This document shows positions 44,860 through 54,141 of a stretch of DNA of 64,000 nt, piece by piece; the stretch's first letter is position 1; each line of letters opens with the position of its first letter. The stretch is from Garcia nutans (lineage: Eukaryota; Streptophyta; Magnoliopsida; Malpighiales; Euphorbiaceae), in NCBI GenBank assembly GCA_947685225.1, contig CANTUV010000003.1:9928001-9992000 (forward strand). The letters run 5' to 3'. The notes below the pieces were generated by a model. The model worked only from the letters and a program-made list of their open reading frames with translations. It did not search any database and was not told the DNA's origin. Made by a program: the position numbers and the translations under genes.

Positions 44860-46088
44860 TGTGAAGAACTGGAAGGATCAATTTTTTATGGTGGAGTAGG
44901 AAGGGGGCTTTGAATGTCAAACTGAATAGGTTATTGTATACAACAATGACATTGTGAACTTAAAAAACCTTGATCCCAAAGAGCAAAGATACTTTGTAAA
45001 AATAAAGCAAGATGTTCTGAGAGAGAAAAGGAACATTCTTCACCTTGTAAGGGAGCATTTCCCTTTATACGAGGCCTCGAGAGAAGCTCGCATTTCTGAT
45101 TGGGCTAGTATATTTTCATCTTTAAGTGATGTGTATTATGTTCAAGTTTATTTACTCAACTTGTTTCCTTTGTATGTAGAAATATTGAAAGGATCTACCA
45201 CAAAGGAACTCAAGCGCATGGTCAAGTAAGTTGTCGAGTGCGAAGCGTGAAAAAAGGCTTGGCATGATAAAGGCAAACACCGAGAAACTAGTGGATCCAG
45301 CCATGACTCTCAAAAGGGAAAGTTGGTCGAGGTCGGAGGTACCTCTCAAAAGTCTAGCTCAGGAGTGGTATTTCCTGCTGCTGTTGGTGGGGGGTCAACA
45401 GAGATACTGCTCGGCCGATATAGCCCCATGAGGTTGGTTATAGCTTTGATAAAAAGGCTCAGCAGCCCCCATAAGGATGAGTTTTTTGTTAGGGATGCAC
45501 CCATTCAATGGGTTCCGTCCATGATCCTCGGGGCCCCAAGAGAGGCATGAGCACATGAACATGGATGGAAATGCTCTCGCTCAGACATTCGGGTACCACT
45601 ACAATAAGTAAATAGAAATGCTTTATTATGTTTATTTTCTAAGGTGTGTAGGCTTAAACTTAAATTTATGTTTTGATAGCTGGCTCAACTCTGCCATGAT
45701 TTTGTGGAGCACATGGTTAGCATTATGATGAACTTCCTTGCCACTCAACAAGACTGTGAGTTGGCATTCAAAAAGGTAAACAAGCTGGAGGATGCCTTGA
45801 AGACTGAGCAGGTAGCTACCCATGAAGCTCAAGAGTCCTTAAAAATAGTCCTAGATGAGCTCGAATGTGAAAAAAGAAAAGAAAATAGTGTTTGATATGC
45901 TCAGGGTGTGTTTCGCTACTACTAAGCTATGTCCAAGAGGCTTAAAGAAGAAAATCTAGATATGGACTTATCTTGGATGATTGAGATTGATATTGATTGG
46001 CTAGCAGATGAGATGGAGGAAGAGGAAGAAGAGGAGACAGTGGGAGAGAAAGGCCAGGATACAGTTGAAGGCAATGATGCTGAATGAA
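44860..46088 (+). pseudogene. Tat antisense ORF, C-terminal fragments
   Basis: Continuing the ORF interrupted at 14634, the plus strand reads KNWKDQFFMV and then, in open pieces, 44954-45229 (LKNLDPKEQRYFVKIKQDVL…) and 45704-45895, a charged segment (…AFKKVNKLEDALKTEQVATH…) likely to form a coiled coil. It ends in an acidic tail near 46080 (EEEEEETV). Plant 'putative gypsy type transposon' proteins have this W-K-D-x-F-F motif followed by a coiled coil. The function is unknown. Several stops and frame changes show it is dead. Confidence 0.7.
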
Positions 46089-46329
46089 ACGAGCCTCTCC
46101 TACTTTTATTTTTTGCCTATCATATTTTATATCTCAGTATAGGGCTTTCTTTTTGTACAACTTTCAATAGATAGGAAAGCTAGTATAGAAGTAGGATCTA
46201 GTATTAAAGTAAAAGATTAGCCTTTAAATATATGTGAATAAAACTTTTATAAATGCAATTGAATTATTAAGTTCATTCAAAATTTTATTTCATTTAGTCT
46301 GTTATAATTGTTCAAGTTCATTAAAATAT

Positions 46330-46705
46330 TATTATGAATGTACGATATAATATGTAATGAATGCACAGTTAAAGTGTTGTAATCGATGCACGATTAAAGT
46401 GATGTAATGAAAGCATTGTTAAATTGTAGTAATGGATGCACGGTTAAAGTATAGTAATGGATGCACAATTAAAGTGCAAGTAATAGAGGCAAGATCAAAG
46501 TGCAAGTAATGGATTCATGATCAAAGTGCAAGTAATGAAGGCACAATCAAAGTGCAAGTAAGGGATACACCATCAAAGTGCAAGTAAGGGATGCATCAAA
46601 GTGCAAGTAATGGAGGCACAATCAAAGTGCAAGTAATGGAGGCACAATAAAAGTGCAAGTAATGGATGCAAGATCTAAGAGCAAGTAATGGAGGTATGGT
46701 TAAAG
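46330..46705 (-). repeat. 26-bp tandem array between Tat pol and antisense ORF
   Basis: About thirteen copies of AAAGTGCAAGTAATGGATGC plus ACAATC, 26 bp per unit with minor length variants, clearest from 46455 to 46690. It sits in the 3' hypervariable region of Tat elements, where tandem repeats are known to arise. Confidence 0.92.
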
Positions 46706-46829
46706 CACTAAGCTGAGTTATTTAGATGGATAAGGTGCAAATACGGATACATAATTAATGTAGTAGGTTCAGTATGCATTGAAAATGCATGCATGATGGG
46801 GATGTTTATAGTGCGGTTTGCACCTCTCT

Positions 46830-49424
46830 TCACTTCCTCTTTTTTCTTTTTTTAGGAGATAGCATGTAATGTCTTGCAGGCATTTTATTTGAGCTATAAC
46901 TTTCTCTTATTTGATATGTATGTTTACAAGTACAAGTCCTACATAAAAATGGAAAGAAAAAAATAAAAAGCATTACAAAGGAGTCAGCTACTGAAAGTAG
47001 CACTTTAAGTTGTTTAGCAGTCCATGTTCTTGGGACTTCTTTCCCACTCATTGTATGAAGCTTGTATGCACTACCCTTCAATATCTCGGTTATTTTGTAT
47101 GGGCCTTCCCAATTAGCTCCTAACTTTCTTGGACCAGCTGCACTGTGGGTTGAGATAGCCCTCCTTAACACTAGATAGCCTTTGTTGAAATGCTTGTATT
47201 AAACTCTTTTGTTATGAAAATTAGCTAACCGAGCTTTGTGAGCTTCCAACATGATGGTCTTTTGCTCTCTTCAAAACTCAACCATGTCAAGATTATATCT
47301 AGAGTGTGATTCTTGATCTTCTGAGTAATTGAGGGTTTCACCCGATGGGAGCCCAATCTCAATAAGGATAATAGCCTTTGTGCCATAGGATAAAGCAAAA
47401 GGAGTTTCTCCCATGATGGTCCTTGGTGAAGTGATATAGGCCAATAATACATTGTAAAGCTCTTCTATCCACATATCTTTGGCCTTGTCGAGCCTTTTCT
47501 TCAGCCCTGAGAGCATAGTCCAGTTGGTGACTTCCATTTGCCCATTTGTTTGAGGATGGTACACCGAGGTGAATCTGAGATCTATCCTGAGCTTAGTACA
47601 ATATTCTTTAAAAGGTCTGCAATGAAACTATTTGCCATTGTCAATAATTAAAGTGTGGGAAATGCCAAACCTAGTGAGAACTGGCTTCTTAAAAAACTAG
47701 ATAACGGAGGATGAAGTGATGGAAGCTACAAGCTCAGCCTTAACCCATTTGGTGAAATGATCCACTGTAATAATTAAGAATTTTCTCTAAGCCATGGCCT
47801 GTGGAAAAGGTCCTAGAATGTCCATCCCCCACTAAGCGAAAGGCCACAGACTTTTGATAGGTCTCTAGACATTGGTAAGTTGATGTTACAAGTTGTCATG
47901 GTTCTGGTACTTCTCACATTTCTGCACTAGATCTTTTGGATCATCATCCATAGAAGGCCAAAAGTATCCCTGCATTAGTGCTTTCATCGCCATAGCTCGT
48001 TGCCCTTCATGTGCACCATAAATACCCTCTTGTATCTCCCTGAGCAAATAATATCCTTATTCATCAAACACATATCTACTGAGAAGAGAAAAAGTCCTCT
48101 TATATAAGAGTCCATCACTAATAGAGTATAAGTTGGACTTCCTAATGATCTTATTAGCCTCTACTGGGTCTATTGCAGCTCATCAGAGTAAAGGAACATA
48201 TAAATTGGCAATCTCCATCCTTCCATGGGTTATGCTACCATAGTAAAAGCAGTTTCATAGCTCAGCTTTAGGATAGTATCTATGAGAATTCCATATTCAA
48301 GGGTTCCCTCCTTGATGGCAGTGGCTTTAGCCAGCTTATCTGCTTGCTCATTCTCAACTCGCACTATCTGATGGATATCCCAACAACAGCCTTTCTATTC
48401 TAGAGCTAAAAGAAGCTTGCCTACATACTCCTTGTATCAAATTATGTTTGTGTCTCGAGTTTCATATTTCCCCATTAACTGACTAATAACTAACTGAGAA
48501 TCTGACAGTATTCGAACAGATTCAAGCCATACATCCAAGGCAAGTTTCAAATAAAGCAGATGGCCTTATACTCCACTACATTATTTGAGGCTATAAAGTC
48601 AAGTCTTGTTAAATACCTAATTAAGATTTTGGCTAGGCCCTTGAGGAACACATCGACACTAGGTCCTTCCCCATAAGATGCCCCATCTACATTAAGGGTC
48701 CAGGCCTCCTTAAGAACAAATTTAAAGGGTTGCTCATGGAGCTTTGTGATAAAATCTTCTAGAACTTGAGCTTCCATAGCTCGCTTAGGTTCATACCAGA
48801 CATCAAATCTTTCGAGTTGTGTGACCCATTCAGTGAGACACCCCAAAGTTTTTGGTCTCCATAAAATGTTTTTCAAATATGAGTTTGTTCGCACTATGAT
48901 GGTATGGGCATTATAGTATGGTAGGAGCTTCTCTCAAGCAGCTCGAAGTGCCAAAGCTTGTTACTCCGAAGGAGAGTATCTAAGTTCATGACATTTTAAA
49001 GTATGACTAGTATAAAAGATAGAGTATTATTGATCGTCCTCCTCTCTGATAAGTACCAAACCTACAACTATAGGTGAGCCTGACAAAAATAAGAATAGTG
49101 CTTCACCATGTACAAGTTGGTTAAGGAGCAGAGGTAAGCTCAAAAATTGGTTAAGTTCAATAAATTCTTGTTGGCATTCCTCCAACCATTGAAATTTCTT
49201 CAAATTCTTTAGGAGCTTATAGAATAGAAGGCATATTTTTTATGAACAAAAGACAAAACTGCTAAGGGCTGTTATCAGCCCATTGAGCTTCTGCACCTCT
49301 TTGATATTCTTGGGAGGTTCCATCTCTATGACACCAAAGATCTTTTTAGGATTAGCTTTTATTCCTCTCTTTGAAATCATAAAACCCAAAAACTTTCCTA
49401 AATGGACCCCGAAGACACACTTCT
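46830..49424 (-). pseudogene. Tat pol: RT C-terminus, RNase H, extra RNase H and integrase
   Basis: In minus-strand order: KKCVFGVHLGKFLGFMIS with PKKI (49437-49240, RT end); LKNILWRPKTLGCLTEWVTQL and the archaeal-like RNase H motif WTLNVDGAS…ASNNVVEYKA (48894-48547); an integrase zinc-binding and core region with many stops; HPQTNGQMEVTNWT with the catalytic Glu (47564-47271); and the C-terminal GANWEGPYKITEILKGSAYKL and RTWTAKQLK (47171-46990). The double RNase H and ANWEGPY motif are typical of the Tat lineage. Frames change repeatedly. RT upstream is separated by solo LTR E. Confidence 0.87.
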
Positions 49425-49888
49425 TGTAATATCTCAAAATATACCCTAAAAGTTTTGGAATTATTGTTGTACTTGGATTTAATGTATATGTTTAATGGAA
49501 AGAGAAAAGAAGATAAGTTAATTAAAAGGAAATATTATAAGGGATAGATGTAGATGAAGGATAATATGTATATGGTATTTGAAAATAGGGGAAATATAAA
49601 TACAATATATAAGACATATACATATATCAACATATACATCACATATATATGATGTATACATTGGTGTAGGAAAAGTAAGTGTATATAATTAATTAATAAT
49701 AATAATAGTAATAATAATAATGATAATAATGACAAAAGAAGAAAAGAAAGTCAAAGGATGGGCATAGTGGTGGTGTAGGATTTTTAGAAATATTTAATTA
49801 TATTATTATTATTATTGTTATATATATATAAGATAAGTATGGATAAAGAAAAGAAGATTTTCTTTCTTTCTTCTTCTTCTTCTTCTTC

Positions 49889-49923
<35 letters not shown>

Positions 49924-50393
49924 TGGTTTTGGTTGGTTTATACATCAAATTCTTAAGGGCTTTAAGAGAATTGAAGGTGGAGATTGAGGATTTGGCAAAA
50001 TATTCAAATAAGTATTCATTTTCATGTATTGATTTCTATTGATTGAGTTTATATTTGATATGGTTGGTGTGTGAAGATGATGATAATGAAAGATTGAAGT
50101 ATATAGATATGTTGAATTGGTATTTAGATGATGATAATATGGTTATTTATGAGGATGATGATGGATTGTTGAGATTGTTTAGTAAAGGTTTCATATAAAT
50201 GAATTGGGGAATTGAGTAGTTGATACATGGTGATGTATATAATAATTATTATTATGATATATTGAAGTTATATAAGTGTTAAATTGATAGGTAATTGATG
50301 AATATAACCAAGATGTTGATTAAGGGTGATGTAGTATGGGTTTTGAAGTGTTTGTGTTTACATGGATGAGAGTTCGAAATGCATGATTTTTGC

Positions 50394-50690
50394 CTGACAC
50401 GGCCAGTGACACGGCCATGTTGTTGGGCGTGTCAATGGTACTGAGTTTGACGTTTGTGACACGACCATTAACACGGCCATGTTACTGAGCGTGTCATAGC
50501 TACTGTGAGAAAAAGTAATTGACACGGCCATGAACACGCCCGTGTTGTTGGGCGTGTCAATGTTTCTATGAGGCAGAATGAGTGACCCGTCCATTGACAC
50601 TCCCGTGTTACTAAGCGTGTCAAAGCTTTTGAATTGTTGGTTTAGGGCAAGATCAGGGACATGCCCGTGTTGGTGAGCGTGTCATGTGTA
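50394..50690. repeat. 62-63-bp palindromic tandem array in LTR E
   Basis: Five units start TGACACGGCCAGTGACACGG (50396), TGACACGACCATTAACACGG, TGACACGGCCATGAACACGC, TGACCCGTCCATTGACACTC and a degenerate last one, 62-63 bp apart. Spacers include TAGCTACTGTGAG and ATGTTTCTATGAGGCAGAAT, the latter close to the Athila spacer GCTTCTGTGTGGCAGTAT. Confidence 0.88.
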
Positions 50691-50960
50691 GAGTTTGCCC
50701 TAGTTAGTTATCATTCTTATTTTCTTATATGTATAATTATCTTTGGATTAGGTTTTGAAGAGATTGTGTTGCCTTAATCCAAGTGTTGGAGGATTCTTGG
50801 AAGAGGAATTTAGATTGGTGTGAGTTCTCTGGAGGTAAGTACAAACCTTATTTGATTGCATGTATTTATATGACTTTGGATCTTAACACATTTGGTTATA
50901 AATGTGTTAAGTAATCTATTACATTGTTGATGTATATGAATAATGCTATGTTGTATACAA

Positions 50961-51075
50961 TGTGAATTATATGAAATATGAAATGTGAAAGATGTGATGT
51001 TATGATGAAATATGAAATGTGAAAGATGTGATGTTATGATGAAATATGAAATGTGAAAGATATGATGTTATGATG
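50961..51075 (+). repeat. 34-bp direct repeat, three copies
   Basis: GAAATATGAAATGTGAAAGA followed by TGTGATGTTATGAT occurs three times in tandem, with one A/G change in the third copy. It is local to LTR E. Confidence 0.9.
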
Positions 51076-51386
51076 AAATATGAAATGTGAATTGAGATAT
51101 GATGAAATGTGAAGCCATAGTTATTGGCTAAAATGATCATGATGCAAATGAGATGATTGAGGCATGGTTGCCTAAGTGATGATGAGAAAATGAGAAATGA
51201 ATTGAAAAGAGATTAATAAAGAGATAAATGAAATGATTGTGTGCCTAATATGTTATTCAAGTTTCAGAGTTCTGGGTTTGGCAGCATGCCTATGAATCAC
51301 TGGATAGGTGAAAAGACCGGGTCGTAAGCCGATTCCAGTTGAGAAATATATGAAATATGATGTTTTTAGGGTGAAAAGACTGGGTT

Positions 51387-51560
51387 GTAAGCCTCAAAAA
51401 TAGTAACAGTCTTGCCGGGTTGAGGATCTCCTCGGGTTTATCCGGGTTGAGGTCCAAGAGACTGGGTCTGTTACACTCAAAAACAGTAATAGTCTTGCCG
51501 GGTTGAGGATCTCCTCGGGTTTATCCGGGTTGAGGTCCAAGAGACTGGGTCTGTTACACT
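51387..51560 (+). repeat. Duplicated unit bounded by AACAGTC…CTGTTAC (LTR E)
   Basis: The unit AACAGTCTTGCCGGGTTGAG … CAAGAGACTGGGTCTGTTAC occurs twice, about 80 bp each. Its ends are complementary (AACAG/CTGTT and AGTCTT/AAGAGACT). Tekay-2 has related units at 55870-55945 and 55962-56035. Confidence 0.85.
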
Positions 51561-52139
51561 ATCCATGGATAGATATATATATGTATCGCCTACAGGCTTG
51601 ATGATTGTGATTATGGACCAAAGTAGTAACTCTGAACTTTGAATAACATATTATATCCTTTTTGGGCCCATGCTTGTCTTTGTTTTCAATGTGATTTATG
51701 AAATGTGAAATGAATGAATAATGAGACCCATACTTGTCTTTGTTTTCAATATGAATGATGAAATGTGATTCATGAATGGTGAATTGTGAATAATGAATTA
51801 ATTGAATAATATAAGGACATGTAATGTTATGAAGTATGATATGATTACAATACATAAGTAAACTATTGAAAAGAAATATGGCTTGAGAAGCTAAGTTGAA
51901 AGATGAGATTCTGAAAATATAGTATGACATGTAAAATGTGTATGGATGTGGACATTGTAAGTATTAGTTGTGAATGTTCTTATAAGTTATGGAATTGTAG
52001 TTGTGTTAATGATATGTGTATCTGTATATAATTATGAGATTAGTAGAAATATATGAAAAGTGTAATTGAAATGGGAAAACATGATAAGAAAATAAGGATA
52101 CATGAAGTTAGCATGTGAATATGTTTATGTTATTTATAT

Positions 52140-52435
52140 AAGATTAAAAACTTTACTCTAGTTCCAAACGATAATACTTTGTATTTAGAGCACATTTATA
52201 AAGTCATTATACTTTCAATAATCTTACATATATAAAATAATCTTGTTTTTATCAAAATTCACTTATACATATGAATACATGTTTATCAAAATACAACATA
52301 TTTAAATTGTACATGTATGCATCACCTTCTAGTTGGTCTCGAGATACTCTTACCCTTCTCGTGGCATAACGATTTGACTTCAGATCTACCACCTACTCAC
52401 CTACGCGATTATACAACCGCGCTAAGCCTTTCATC
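52140..52435 (-). other. Inverted segment inside LTR E
   Basis: This segment reads on the minus strand as the region just before the LTR end in other Tekay LTRs: GGCTTAGCGCGGTTGTATAA, TAGGTGAGTAGG, then TATGCCACGAGAAG and GAGACCAACTAGAAGGTGAT. Sequence on both sides is in plus orientation. The LARD LTR has the same segment in plus orientation at 20810-21110. Confidence 0.85.
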
Positions 52436-52514
52436 ATTCATCTTATACTTTATATACGTACTGCATGTATACAAGGTATATGTATAGTACTTATATAGAG
52501 TATGGGGTGTTACA

Positions 52515-53339
52515 CTACTCTGGGTTGAGCTTCATATTCGCTCTCCGTAAGATCTCAAAGATTTTTGCAAGGTCTTGAGATGCTCAACAGAGGTCTTAGA
52601 CTTAATGATCATATCAATAATATAAACTTTAATATGTTGGCCTATCTGATATTGAAAAAGCTTATTAATGAGCCTCTGATAAGTGACACTTGCATTTTTT
52701 AGACCAAATAGCATGACCATGTAGCAATAAGTGCCTTTACTGGTTATAAAAGAGGTTTTGCTTTGATCCTCCAGTTTCAAAGTAATTTGGTGATATCCAA
52801 AAAAGGCATCAATGAAGCTATATTTTTCATAGCCTACTGTTAGGCCTACCAGGTGACTGATATTGGGCAATGTGTGAATCTTTAGGGCACACCTTGTTAA
52901 GATCTATAAAATCTACACTTATCCTTCATTTCTTATTAGGCTTCTTCACTAATATTGTGTTTACTAACCAATATGGAAATAAAATCTCTTTTATGAATCC
53001 GGCTTTTAAAAGCATCTCTACCTCTTGCTAGGATGCGAGCTACTTTTCTAGACCTAAATTTCTTCTCTTTTGCTTGATTGGTGTGGCACTAAGATCTAGA
53101 TGCAACTTATGAATTATAAGCTCGGAAAGTTTACCCCTAACATCAAAAGAAGTCTAGGTAAAGACATCCTTATATTGCTCAAGTACCTGTTTCAAGATGT
53201 GCTCTTCTTGAACACTATAAGAGCTCAAAATTTTTAATGATTTATCAAACGTGGTAACTATGTCTTTTAGCTTGTCCATGGGCTCAGTTCTAGACTCAGA
53301 GTCATCCAAAGGATGAAGGGAATCAATAGAAAGCACCAT
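52515..53339 (-). pseudogene. Tat reverse transcriptase, N-terminal and catalytic part
   Basis: The minus strand shows, in pieces, a pre-RT segment (53339-53154), RT motifs near 53000-52900, then 52870-52532 with YSFIDAFFGYHQI, FGLKNASVTYQRL and VYIIDMIIKSK. The catalytic motif is normally YVDDM in Tat elements; here the first Asp is Ile, so the enzyme would be dead even without the stops. Continuation into the RT C-terminus is at 49424, beyond solo LTR E. Confidence 0.85.
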
Positions 53340-54141
53340 ATTGGCTCCTTAAAAAGCACATCATAAGAGTCTCATGCGACCCGCTGATTTCCTCTTAGAA
53401 TTATAACTCCCAAGCAAGTGGAGATTTTCAATAGCAATCCTTTCATTGAAATGTAAGCATCCACCCCTACTAGTAACAATCGACCAAAAATTGCATTATA
53501 TGCGAAGTTCATATCAACAACCATGAAGCAGACTCGAGAACTCTGGATAACTTAATCATCCTCTAGCTGAACTTCTAGCATTTTTTAGCCTACCACAGGC
53601 ACTACACTTTCAGATAGGCCTACCACTGGGGCTAAAATGGGCTACAAGGCATTGAGAGATAGGCCAAGCTTGTTATGAACATATAATGTCAGGAAATTTA
53701 CCACACTCCTTGTATCTACCAGAATGCGTTGAACAAGTAACTTTGAATAGTGTCCTCTACTACCAGAGCATCAACATGAATGCCAGATACTTGATGAGAC
53801 TCCTCAGGATAGAAAGTGATAGCAGGGCTTATTGACTTGGGGATCTCTACAATTGAGAAGACCTCCTTAGCTTTGTTCTTTTTAGAGGTGTTAACAACAT
53901 CATAATGCTCTCCGCCTGGTATAACATGTATGACCCCAGCAGGAGCCTTTTTAGGAGACTAAGAAGGTTTAGTACTTGAGTCTTTTTGGGCATTACTCTC
54001 AGAAGCAACTACAAACTATTTAAGCTGGCCCTCTTAGATTAGCCTCTCAAATTCTCTCTTCAATTTTCTACAGCCATTGGTTTTATGACTGTGCCCACTG
54101 CGAAAGCTGCAATATATCCCCTGGTCCATATTAAGGTCTTC
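53340..54141 (-). pseudogene. Tat gag C-terminus and protease
   Basis: On the minus strand near 54120-54000 a Tat gag tail is readable (CSFRSGHSHKTNGC and LKREFERLI), matching the C-x2-H…H-x4-C type of finger of Tat gags. At about 53720-53400 protease-like sequence follows (LVDTRSVVNFLTL, where DTGS is expected, and NAIFGRLLL). Many stops are present. The element continues to the right beyond the Tekay-2 insertion at 54142. Confidence 0.72.

Larger units (their letters stand above)
49425..52514 (+). mobile_element. Solo LTR 'E', Tekay type (3090 bp), with internal inversion
   Basis: It starts TGTAATATCTC and ends GGGGTGTTACA, flanked by CTTCT (49420-49424) and CTACT (52515-52519), a duplication with one mismatch. 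It splits the Tat RT. It holds a (TTC)n/(GA)n tract (49868-49920), the palindromic array (50394-50690), the donor-like GGAGGTAAGTACAAAC (50832-50847), a 34-bp direct triplication (50961-51075), inverted arms (51247-51271 and 51628-51652) around a duplicated unit, and a 3' segment of about 300 bp in inverted orientation (about 52140-52435). Confidence 0.87.
11302..54141 (-). mobile_element. Tat-lineage Ty3/gypsy element, the oldest layer, split by five insertions
   Basis: Fragments at 11302-11923, 14366-14634, 44860-49424 and 52515-54141 join into one element when the inserted elements are removed. The minus strand has a gag end, protease, RT, RNase H with an extra archaeal-like RNase H, and Tat-type integrase. 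On the plus strand, downstream of pol, there is an antisense ORF of the 'putative gypsy type transposon' family, as described for Tat/Retand/Grande elements. The target duplications of the insertions (CCTGA/CCTTA, TGTGA, CTTCT/CTACT) support the joins. No Tat LTR is visible. The gag start and 5' LTR lie right of the window, beyond Tekay-2. Confidence 0.8.
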
